In this document: piece by piece, positions 56,463-64,000 of the stretch | Numbering within the stretch: position 1 is the first letter of the stretch | Layout of the letters: every line of letters begins with the position of its first letter | Assembly (NCBI RefSeq): GCF_003667575.1 | Contig: NZ_RCUY01000016.1 | Location: forward strand, 34,944 to 98,943 | Length of the DNA: 64,000 nucleotides | Direction of reading: 5' to 3' | DNA from: Mycetocola lacteus | GTDB taxonomy: Bacteria > Actinomycetota > Actinomycetes > Actinomycetales > Microbacteriaceae | Notes under the pieces: generated by a model | What the model was told of the DNA's origin: nothing | The model's database searches: none | What the model saw: the letters and a program-made list of their open reading frames with translations, nothing else | Translations under genes and position numbers: made by a program

Positions 56463-57029
56463 TTATGAGGCGAAGCGTCGAACGAGCGTGGTCACCGAGG
56501 TGCGCAGTTCATCCGGCCCGGTTCCGGTAGCGAGGTGGGTGAGGATGAGCCCCTGGATGCTGGAACTCAGGATGAGTGCTGTCGCATGATCACCCACGTA
56601 GTTCTCCAGGAGATCCGCCAGGTGCCCGTCGAGTTCGCGGATCACGGGGCGGAGGGATTCATCGTGGCTGGACGCGAGGATCATGGCGAATACGGCGACC
56701 GTGTCCTGTCGTGATTCCCCGGTGAGTGTCAGCGCGTAGTTGCCGGCGAGCTCGGGGAGGCTGCCGGGGGTCTCGTGATGTGCCTCGACAAGCGCGCGGA
56801 ACGCGAGTCCGATGCGAGAGCCCGCGTGGTCGAATGCCGACTGGCGCAGCTCCGCGATCCCCGGGAAGTGGTAGGTGACCGAGGCGAGGGAGACCCCTGC
56901 CTGCGCGGCAACGGCGCGGTGGGTGAGGAGTCCCGCGCCGCTCTCCGCGATCACGGTGACTGCCGCGTCCAGGAGGAGCTCGCGGCGTGCCTTTCCTCGT
57001 TCGAGGCGACCATCTTTTTTCTCGTTCAC
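56463..57029 (-). CDS. TetR family regulator
   Basis: The 188-residue regulator has an HTH (LLTHRAVAAQAGVSLASVTYHFPGIAELRQSA, about 35-66) and a C-terminal domain of the TetR_C type with ALILSSSIQGLILTHLA. GTG 57029 has AGGA 6 nt upstream; TTG 57044 touches the operator and is less likely. It probably controls the lipocalin-like gene downstream and the broken oxidoreductase opposite. Confidence 0.9.
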   Translation of the reverse strand: MNEKKDGRLERGKARRELLLDAAVTVIAESGAGLLTHRAVAAQAGVSLASVTYHFPGIAELRQSAFDHAGSRIGLAFRALVEAHHETPGSLPELAGNYALTLTGESRQDTVAVFAMILASSHDESLRPVIRELDGHLADLLENYVGDHATALILSSSIQGLILTHLATGTGPDELRTSVTTLVRRFAS

Positions 57030-57045
57030 AACCCGTCCTAACAAT

Positions 57046-57061
57046 CAGTACAAAAGTACTG
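57046..57061. promoter_or_regulatory. TetR operator
   Basis: CAGTAC-AAAA-GTACTG is a perfect 6+4+6 inverted repeat between the divergent TetR gene and the oxidoreductase pseudogene. Confidence 0.7.
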
Positions 57062-57071
57062 TAACATTCGA

Positions 57072-57543
57072 TTGGTTCAAAAGAAAGGTCACGATACGAA
57101 GGTTTTGATGGTTTTCGACCACCCGTATGGTGCGGACGCATCCGAGAACATCCCACACCGACGCAGCTTTTCGGCGGCAATCGCCGCCGCCGCTCGGCGG
57201 GGGCAGGAAAAAGCGAGCCACGAGGTGGATCTGATCGACCTGCACGCGGACGGATTCGATCCGGTCATGCACGAATCCGACCTGGCCGCCTGGCGACAGG
57301 CCTCGGTGGTTGATGAGCGGGTTGCGGACTACCAGGCGCGCCTGCGCGCCGCTGACCACCCCGGACCTGGTGTATCGCTGGCTCTTTGGAAACCCGATCA
57401 CGAAGATTTTGTTCCGGGGAACGTTCCGCAAGATTGGCGTGAAGAATCTGCGCTGGCTGAACCACACCAACCCGGCCGGGAAAACCCCGGAACAGCGGGA
57501 GCGGATCCTGCAGCACACCGAGGAGCGATTCGCTGCCCTGTGA
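57072..57543 (+). pseudogene. Internally deleted, frameshifted NAD(P)H oxidoreductase
   Basis: The first part (to about 57359) reads VLMVFDHPYGADASENIPHR and DLIDLHADGFDPVMHESDL, ending DYQARLRAADH, the N-terminal half of a flavodoxin-fold NAD(P)H:quinone oxidoreductase. The C-terminal half continues in another frame from about 57355: TTPDLVYRWLFGNPITKILFRGTFR and RTPEQ-like KTPEQRERILQHTEERFAAL, stopping at 57543. The middle, which normally carries the FPxWW flavin-site segment (some 50-60 residues), is missing. The join falls on GACCACC (57354-57360). The gene is therefore most likely dead. Start (57072 or 57108) is uncertain. Confidence 0.82.
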
Positions 57544-57570
57544 CTTTCATGCCGGGTGCGGTTAACGCAA

Positions 57571-57607
57571 AATGCCCGGTAAGCACGTGAGGTTCTTACC
57601 AGGCATT
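57571..57607 (-). terminator. tRNA-Thr terminator
   Basis: A 13-bp stem with one G-T pair (57571-57583 with 57595-57607) is followed leftward by TTTTGCG. Confidence 0.8.
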
Positions 57608-57610
57608 CAG

Positions 57611-57686
57611 TGGAGCCGCCTGCGGGAATCGAACCCGCGACCTTTTCATTACGAGTGAAACGCTCTACCGACTGAGCTAAGGCGGC
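57611..57686 (-). tRNA. tRNA-Thr (anticodon CGT)
   Basis: Read leftward, acceptor GCCGCCT pairs with AGGCGGC. The anticodon stem TTTCA/TGAAA surrounds CTCGTAA (anticodon CGT), and the T-arm is GCGGGTTCGATTCCCGC. The 3' CCA is encoded. Confidence 0.97.
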
Positions 57687-57782
57687 CGGACGGTGCACAC
57701 GCACCGTTCCGGGAACGAGCTTAGCGTCTCATCCGGTAATTCAAAAAACGCAACCCCGCGGGCGTCGCAATTTCGCTCCCGA

Positions 57783-57788
57783 TAGGAT
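57783..57788 (+). promoter_or_regulatory. -10 element, leaderless start for dacB
   Basis: TAGGAT lies 7 nt before ATG 57796. Confidence 0.5.
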
Positions 57789-57795
57789 CGCTTCT

Positions 57796-59244
57796 ATGGA
57801 CGATCAGCAGACCGAGCCGGACACCTCGACCATCGCCGAACCTCCGCGCAGGGTGTGGTGGCAGCGTCCGCTTCCGCTCGGGCTGCTCGCCGGTGGGCTC
57901 GCGCTCGCTGTTATCGCCGCCGGGGCAGTGTCCGGCTCGATCGCCCGAACCCCCGATGCTCCTCGCGCGTCGGCCGAGGCCGCCATCCCGAGCGCCGCTC
58001 CCACACCGGAGGTCCCCGAGCGTCCGGTGCCCCAGCAAACGGTGCCGGCATTTGCCCGAACCTGCTCGGTGGAAAACCTGATCCACGACCCTCGTCTGGG
58101 CACCTTCCAGGCTCAGGTGTATAACGCCGACACCGGCGAGATCCTCTTTGAGCGCGACCAGGACACCCCGCGCGCGACCGCGAGCTCGATGAAGATTCTC
58201 ACCGCCGCGGCCGCCCTGAACGTGTTGGGCCCGGAATACCGGGCCACCACGCGGGTCGTGAGCGGCCCTGATGCCGGCACGATCGTACTGGTGGGCGGCG
58301 GAGACCTGACCCTCAGCCGCCTGCCCTCCGGGTCCGAACCGGTCTACACCGGTGCCGCCCACCTGGACGACCTGGCCAAGAAGGTCACCGCCGCGCGCAC
58401 CGCCGCGGGAATCCGTGAGCCGGTGCGCCGAATTCTGCTGGATACCACCTACTTTGGCGGCCCAACCTGGGATCCCAGCTGGCCCGCGACCGAGCGTCGT
58501 GCGGGTTGGCTCTCGCATATCACCGCGCTCCAGGTGGATGCCGACCGTGCCGATCCCAAGGTGTTCCTCTCGCCCCGCGGGGAGGACCCGGTGGGCCGGG
58601 CCGGAGACGCCTTCGCGGCCTTCTTCCCCGGAGCCTCGACCTCGACGGGGACCGCGGCGGCCGGGGCAACAGAGCTGGCCAGCGTTCAGTCGGCACCGCT
58701 CTCGGCTCTCATCCCGCTCATGCTGGTTCCCTCCGATAACACCCTGGCCGAAATGCTGGGTCGGCAGGTAGCGATCAAGATGGGGACCGGCAACACCATG
58801 TCTGCCGTCTCGCAGGCGATTCCGGAGGCGCTGAAACCCTATGGGTTGGACACCTCGAACCTGACCATCGCCGACACCTCCGGGATGAGCCCGAAGAACG
58901 CGGTCCCCCCGTCGTATCTCGCCGGTCTGTACATGAAGGTTGGAGCGCGCGAGGCGAACCTCGGCTATATCCGGGATGGGCTCGCGGTGGCCGGACAGAC
59001 CGGCACCCTGGGCTACAGCAATCGTTTCACCGGTCCCAACGCGGTCGCTCGCGGCCACATCTGGGGGAAAACCGGATCGATCACCAGCGCCTATACACTC
59101 GGCGGTTTTATCGATGCGGCCGATGGCAGCACACTGACCTTTGTGATCTATGCCACCGGACGGGTGTCCGAATCTGCCCGGCAGGGGATCGATACGGTGG
59201 CGACCGCGTTCTACCGCTGCGGCAACTCGCTTTCAAACTACTGA
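57796..59244 (+). CDS. dacB: D-alanyl-D-alanine carboxypeptidase/endopeptidase (PBP4 type)
   Basis: The 482-residue enzyme trims or cleaves peptidoglycan peptides. It has a cytoplasmic N-tail, one membrane helix (about 27-48) and a Pro/Ala linker. The penicillin-binding motifs are SSMK (S130-K133), SDN in PSDNTLAEMLG, and KTG in WGKTGSI. The spacing from SxxK to SDN is large, as in peptidase S13 proteins. There is no ribosome site; the start follows the -10 element by 7 nt. Confidence 0.95.
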   Translation: MDDQQTEPDTSTIAEPPRRVWWQRPLPLGLLAGGLALAVIAAGAVSGSIARTPDAPRASAEAAIPSAAPTPEVPERPVPQQTVPAFARTCSVENLIHDPRLGTFQAQVYNADTGEILFERDQDTPRATASSMKILTAAAALNVLGPEYRATTRVVSGPDAGTIVLVGGGDLTLSRLPSGSEPVYTGAAHLDDLAKKVTAARTAAGIREPVRRILLDTTYFGGPTWDPSWPATERRAGWLSHITALQVDADRADPKVFLSPRGEDPVGRAGDAFAAFFPGASTSTGTAAAGATELASVQSAPLSALIPLMLVPSDNTLAEMLGRQVAIKMGTGNTMSAVSQAIPEALKPYGLDTSNLTIADTSGMSPKNAVPPSYLAGLYMKVGAREANLGYIRDGLAVAGQTGTLGYSNRFTGPNAVARGHIWGKTGSITSAYTLGGFIDAADGSTLTFVIYATGRVSESARQGIDTVATAFYRCGNSLSNY

Positions 59245-59349
59245 CCCGATCCTGGCCTGCCGTGTTTCCGGGACGTAACGCCACGTTTCTGGGCTGGAAC
59301 CGGAAAGACTTCGCCACTAGGGTGGTATCACCTGGCTGAAGGGGGACAC

Positions 59350-59973
59350 ATGTCTCGGGCACTGCTGATCGTTGATGTACAAAACGATTTCACCGAGGGT
59401 GGTGCGCTTGCGGTTTCCGGGGGCGCGGCCCTCGCTCGAAACGTGAGTGACCACATCGAGTCCCATCCGGGTGCGTACACACTCGTGGTTGCCTCGCGAG
59501 ACTGGCACGATGCCACCAACAGCAATGGCGGACACTTCGCCCCGGCGGGGGAGGCTCCGAACTTTGTGACGACCTGGCCGGTGCACTGCGTCGCCGACAC
59601 CGATGGTGCCGACTACCACCCCGAGTTGCGTCTGCCCGAGCACACCGTGCACGTCTATAAGGGGCGCGGTATCCCGGCGTACTCGCTGTTCGAAGGGGCT
59701 GCCGGTGCCAAGAATGCCGCCGACCCGGCCGATACACGAGGCATCCCCGAGCTGTTGCGGGAATCCGGCATCACCGCGGTGGATGTGGTGGGAATCGCCA
59801 CCGACCACTGCGTCCGAGCCAGCGCGCTGGATGCACTGAGCGCCGAATTCGACGTGCGCGTGCTCACCGACCTGGTTGCGGGAGTCGATGCCGACGCCAG
59901 CGCCCGAGCCCTGGATGAGCTGCGCTCTGGTGGCGCGGTCCTTGCCCACTCCGGTGAGGTGACGGACGCGTGA
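59350..59973 (+). CDS. pncA: Nicotinamidase
   Basis: It hydrolyses nicotinamide to nicotinate for NAD salvage. The 207-residue isochorismatase-fold protein has the catalytic triad D9 (VDVQNDF), K104 (YKGRG) and C154 (ATDHCVRAS). Metal-binding residues lie in DWH (51-53) and H62. ATG 59350 has AAGGGGG upstream. Its stop overlaps the GTG of the next gene. Confidence 0.95.
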   Translation: MSRALLIVDVQNDFTEGGALAVSGGAALARNVSDHIESHPGAYTLVVASRDWHDATNSNGGHFAPAGEAPNFVTTWPVHCVADTDGADYHPELRLPEHTVHVYKGRGIPAYSLFEGAAGAKNAADPADTRGIPELLRESGITAVDVVGIATDHCVRASALDALSAEFDVRVLTDLVAGVDADASARALDELRSGGAVLAHSGEVTDA

Positions 59974-62315
59974 ACCCCCGACACGGTTCGGACCGGCCCC
60001 TCGATGAGAGGGACCCGAACCGCGAGCCCGATCGCACCCCCACCCATGCGATTCCGATCATCACCCCCGAGATCCTTGCCGCCCACGCGGTAGTTCACGA
60101 GGAACCCGTCGCCGCAAAAACTACGGATCGCCCTGTGCCCGGTTCTCGGGTACCGCGCTGGTTGCGGATACTGCTGCCCGCGGTCCTGATCATCCTCTGG
60201 GTTGCCGGCGGCGCGATCGGTGGGCCCTACTTTGGCAAGGTCAGCGAGGTCTCCACCAACAACCAGATCAGCTATCTTCCGGCCAGCGCCGACGCGACCA
60301 AGGTGGCCGCCGCGCTGCCCGGGTTCAGCGAGTCCGATGCGATTCCCGCGGTCCTGGTGTTCGCCCGGGATTCCGTCCTGAGCGAGGCCGACCGCGCCCT
60401 CATCTCCGAGCGTGCGGCCGCGATCAAGGACACCAAGGGCATCTCGGAGACGCCGTCGCCGGCAATCTTTAGCGAGGATGGCAAGGCGGCGACCGTCTTT
60501 GTGCCGATCGATAGCGCCGATGCGAGCGATACGGTCTCGGCGCTGCGCACCACACTGTCCAAGGACCTGCCGTCCGGCCTGTCCGCCTATGTCACAGGCC
60601 CGGCCGGATTCACCACCGACCTGGTGGGTGCCTTTGCCGGGATCGACGGCCTGCTGCTGTTGGTTGCGCTCGCCGCGGTGTTTGTGATCCTGGTCATCGT
60701 CTACCGCTCACCGTTGCTTCCGATCCTGGTCCTGGCGGCCTCGATGTTTGCGCTGTGCACCGCGCTGCTCACCGTGTGGTGGCTGGCCAAGGCGAATATC
60801 GTCCTGCTCAATGGGCAGGTGCAGGGGATCCTGTTCATCCTGGTGATCGGTGCCGCCACCGACTATGCCCTGCTGTATGTGTCGCGCTATCGGGAGGCGC
60901 TGCGGGATCATCAGTCGCGCTGGGATGCCACGATGGTTGCGCTACGCGGCAGCATCGAACCGATCCTGGCCTCGGGCGGTACCGTGATCGCGGGTCTGCT
61001 GTGCCTGCTGCTGAGCGATCTGAACAACAACCGCGCGCTGGGACCGGTGGCCGCCATCGGCATCCTATTCTCGGTACTCTCGGCCCTCACCTTCCTCCCG
61101 GCGCTGCTGCTGATGTCGGGGCGAGTCGCGTTCTGGCCGCGAAACACCCGATTCGGCAGTGCCCATCCGGTGCTCGCGGGACCGGACGCCCGCGGATGGT
61201 GGCCGAAGGTGGGCCGCGCGGTGACCAAGCGTCCGCGCCTGATCTGGATCGGCTGCACCGTAGTGCTCCTGGCCGCCTGGGTCGGGATCCCGCACCTAAA
61301 TGCCACCGGCGTTCCGCAGAGCGCGCTGGTTCTCAACGAGTCACCCGCGCGCGACGGGCAGAAGGTGCTCGCCGAGCACTTCCCCGGCGGATCGGGAAGC
61401 CCGATTCAGGTGCTGGCCCCCACCGCGCGCGCAGCCGAGGTCATCGAAACCCTCACCAAAAACGACGGCCTGGGCCAGGTGCAGGCGCTCGCCAGTGCCT
61501 CCCCGAGTGGAACCGCCGCAGCCACCGTGCAGAACGGGACGGCGGTGTTCACCGCCCCCGGTAATCCGGCCGCGCCGAACACCGTGGAGGCGACCGTCTC
61601 CGATGGCCACATCCTGCTTCAGGCCACCCTGAACGCCGAACCCGATTCGGACGCCGCCGAGAAACTGGTGCGCGACCTGCGCACCGAGCTTGATGGTGGC
61701 AACGATCCGGTCCGGGTGGGTGGAACAACCGCGACCGCGATCGACACCAACGACGCGGCCACCCACGACCGCAACCTGATCATCCCGATTGTGCTCGTGG
61801 TGATCCTGTTGATTCTGATGCTCCTGCTGCGCTCGATCCTGGCCCCGATCATCCTGATCGCCACCGTGGTGCTCTCATTCGGCACGGCGCTCGGCGTTTC
61901 CGCCTGGGTGTTTGACGGGGTGTTCAAGTTCCCCGGGGCCGAACCCGCGGTTCCGCTCTACGGGTTTGTGTTCCTGGTGGCACTTGGCATCGACTACAAC
62001 ATCTTCCTAATGACCCGGGTGCGCGAGGAATCCAAGCGCTTCGGCACGAGACCGGGCATCCTGCGCGGGCTCTCGGTCACCGGCGGGGTGATCACCTCGG
62101 CGGGTATTGTGCTGGCGGCCACGTTTGCGGCACTCGGGGTGATCCCAATTCTGTTCCTGGCGCAGATCGCCTTCATCGTGGCGTTCGGTGTGCTGTTGGA
62201 CACCCTGATCGTGCGCTCGCTCCTGGTCCCCGCCCTGGCTTATGACATCGGCCCAAAGATCTGGTGGCCCAGCAAGCTCTCACGCGAACCCAGTCCGCGT
62301 GAGGTGACCGAGTAA
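59970..62315 (+). CDS. MMPL family RND-type transporter
   Basis: The 781-residue membrane protein starts at GTG, overlapping the pncA stop. A Pro-rich cytoplasmic tail precedes helix 1 (about 58-80), a large outside domain (80-215), helices 2-6 (about 220-400), a second outside domain and helices 7-12 (about 600-760). GAATDYALLY and ALGIDYNIFLMTR are the paired proton-relay motifs of MMPL/RND exporters. Substrates could be lipids or drugs. The link to pncA is probably only operonic. Confidence 0.95.
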   Translation: MNPRHGSDRPLDERDPNREPDRTPTHAIPIITPEILAAHAVVHEEPVAAKTTDRPVPGSRVPRWLRILLPAVLIILWVAGGAIGGPYFGKVSEVSTNNQISYLPASADATKVAAALPGFSESDAIPAVLVFARDSVLSEADRALISERAAAIKDTKGISETPSPAIFSEDGKAATVFVPIDSADASDTVSALRTTLSKDLPSGLSAYVTGPAGFTTDLVGAFAGIDGLLLLVALAAVFVILVIVYRSPLLPILVLAASMFALCTALLTVWWLAKANIVLLNGQVQGILFILVIGAATDYALLYVSRYREALRDHQSRWDATMVALRGSIEPILASGGTVIAGLLCLLLSDLNNNRALGPVAAIGILFSVLSALTFLPALLLMSGRVAFWPRNTRFGSAHPVLAGPDARGWWPKVGRAVTKRPRLIWIGCTVVLLAAWVGIPHLNATGVPQSALVLNESPARDGQKVLAEHFPGGSGSPIQVLAPTARAAEVIETLTKNDGLGQVQALASASPSGTAAATVQNGTAVFTAPGNPAAPNTVEATVSDGHILLQATLNAEPDSDAAEKLVRDLRTELDGGNDPVRVGGTTATAIDTNDAATHDRNLIIPIVLVVILLILMLLLRSILAPIILIATVVLSFGTALGVSAWVFDGVFKFPGAEPAVPLYGFVFLVALGIDYNIFLMTRVREESKRFGTRPGILRGLSVTGGVITSAGIVLAATFAALGVIPILFLAQIAFIVAFGVLLDTLIVRSLLVPALAYDIGPKIWWPSKLSREPSPREVTE

Positions 62316-62320
62316 CCACG

Positions 62321-62352
62321 ACGGCCCGGCTTCCCTGGGGAAGCCGGGCCGT
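62321..62352. terminator. Terminator between MMPL gene and hydrolase
   Basis: A perfect 14-bp stem (62321-62334 with 62339-62352), 4-nt loop and TTGG. It serves the convergent pair. Confidence 0.75.
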
Positions 62353-62364
62353 TTGGCTGAGTGC

Positions 62365-63255
<891 letters not shown>

Positions 63256-63260
63256 CTATA

Positions 63261-63276
63261 GAGAATGATCGTTCTC
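63261..63276. promoter_or_regulatory. TetR operator 2
   Basis: GAGAATGATCGTTCTC differs at one base from operator 1 and lies 35 bp away. It covers the -35 position of the TetR gene promoter. Confidence 0.8.
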
Positions 63277-63284
63277 AATGCAAG

Positions 63285-63290
63285 TACAAT
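63285..63290 (+). promoter_or_regulatory. -10 element, leaderless start for TetR gene
   Basis: TACAAT, close to consensus, lies 6 nt before ATG 63297. Confidence 0.6.
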
Positions 63291-63296
63291 GAATGC

Positions 63297-63860
63297 ATGA
63301 CCTCCGAATCTGTTGCCGAAACAATCGTCAATACCGCCGATCGGCTCTACTACGAGCGGGGAATTACCGCCGTGGGAATGGCCGAGCTGCGTGATGAGGC
63401 CGGGGTGTCGCTGCGCCGCCTCTACTCGGAGTTCCCGGCGAAGGATGCGATTGTGCGTGCGGTGCTGGAAAAGCGGCACCTCCAGTGGAGTGATGGCGTT
63501 GAGGCACGTATGTCCGAGGCGGGGACCCCCCGTGAGCGACTCCTGGCCGTCTATGACTACCTGGCAGACTGGTTCTGTGAGGACGGTTTTCGCGGATGTG
63601 GATTCATCAATGCCTTTGGGGAGCTCGGGGGAGAGGATGCCGAGGTGCGCCGGATCGTCCGCGAGCACAAGGAGTCGTTCCAGCGTCGATTGGCCGAGAT
63701 TGTGGACGACCTGGGTGCACCCACGCTTCTGGCGGCACAGCTCGCGCTGCTGGCCGAGGGGGCGCAGACCACCGCGGCCATCGCCGGATCGGGGGAGGCT
63801 GCGGGTCAGGCTCGTGCGGCGGCCGAGGTCTTGATCGACCATGCACTGAGTGCCGCCTAG
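63297..63860 (+). CDS. TetR family regulator
   Basis: The 187-residue regulator has an HTH (GMAELRDEAGVSLRRLYSEFPAKDAIV, about 27-53) and a C-terminal domain with DWFCEDGFRGCGFINAF, a Cys-containing signature of a TetR subgroup (C-terminal region like YcdC/AcrR relatives). The two cysteines could sense oxidants, an inference. It should repress itself and the divergent hydrolase through the two palindromes. Confidence 0.92.
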   Translation: MTSESVAETIVNTADRLYYERGITAVGMAELRDEAGVSLRRLYSEFPAKDAIVRAVLEKRHLQWSDGVEARMSEAGTPRERLLAVYDYLADWFCEDGFRGCGFINAFGELGGEDAEVRRIVREHKESFQRRLAEIVDDLGAPTLLAAQLALLAEGAQTTAAIAGSGEAAGQARAAAEVLIDHALSAA

Positions 63861-64000
63861 TGATGCTCCCGAAAACATGCGGAAGTGGGGCGCGACACGC
63901 CATCAGGCGGGCCGGATTTGCCCGAACCCTGGAACCTGCGTAAAGTAATACTCATCACCCCAAAGGTGCGGCTCGCTAGAGCGGCCGGCCTCAAGCGGAA
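63861..64000. other. Right-edge intergenic sequence
   Basis: No ORF or complete RNA gene is visible in the last 140 bp. The final 40 bases are GC-rich and could begin a structured RNA, but too little is present to say. Confidence 0.3.

Noticed and set aside
63950..64000. Possible tRNA or other structured RNA at the right edge
   Set aside because: Only about 40 bases are present, and no acceptor or anticodon arm could be paired.

Overview
The window is high-GC DNA, strongly biased to G/C at third codon positions, from an actinobacterium. I would place it in or near the Microbacteriaceae. Supporting points are a TopA with a Lys/Ala tail, a DnaX with a long Pro/Ala-rich insert, an actinobacterial 6C small RNA beside a reduced Tad-type pilus locus next to acs and topA, a DUF4244 pilin, surface proteins with LAxTG-like sorting signals, and many leaderless start codons. 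This is inference from gene content; the species cannot be read from the window.

Layout. 1-4214 (minus) is the N-terminal part of a very large Ala-rich, repeat-filled surface protein that runs off the left edge. 4.6-12.5 kb is a plus-strand housekeeping run: FAD oxidoreductase, dnaX, recR, lysC, asd. 12.6-17.0 kb holds a membrane histidine kinase, a degenerate GGDEF membrane protein and mqo, linked by overlaps. 17.0-22.1 kb has tdk-ugd and a TPP-riboswitch-controlled thiM-thiE-thiD/tenA operon, followed by tRNA-Pro. 22.5-28.9 kb has a metallophosphoesterase and a class A PBP (minus), DUF4177-ridA (plus) and acs (minus). 29.1-34.3 kb has a 6C small RNA and a Tad locus (tadA, fused tadB/C, flp, tadE, a second TadE-like gene) with an MFS gene inserted in its middle. 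34.6-41.1 kb is topA-tmk-holB and a secreted alpha/beta hydrolase.

41.1-43.8 kb holds a baeRF-type release-factor homologue divergent from an FBP (EF-G-binding) protein, then nnrD. 44.0-50.2 kb is a minus-strand cell-surface cluster: a GH16 glycanase with discoidin domains, a lipoprotein and a wall-anchored phosphatase. 50.5-57.5 kb is an accessory, regulator-rich stretch: MmpS-like lipoprotein, quinone oxidoreductase/TetR pair, TetR/NTF2 pair with large inverted-repeat operators, LtrA, and a CrtC/AttH-like protein with a TetR gene next to an internally deleted NAD(P)H oxidoreductase pseudogene. 57.6-63.9 kb has tRNA-Thr, dacB, pncA, an MMPL exporter, and an alpha/beta hydrolase/TetR pair with two near-perfect operators.

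The most interesting points are the 6C RNA at the head of a rearranged Tad locus, the release-factor/EF-G-binding divergent pair, the histidine kinase overlapping a degenerate GGDEF protein, the internal lysC beta-subunit start, ten start codons lying 6-7 nt after a TANNNT element, and four TetR regulators each beside a readable operator. I found no CRISPR array, phage, transposase or rRNA gene.
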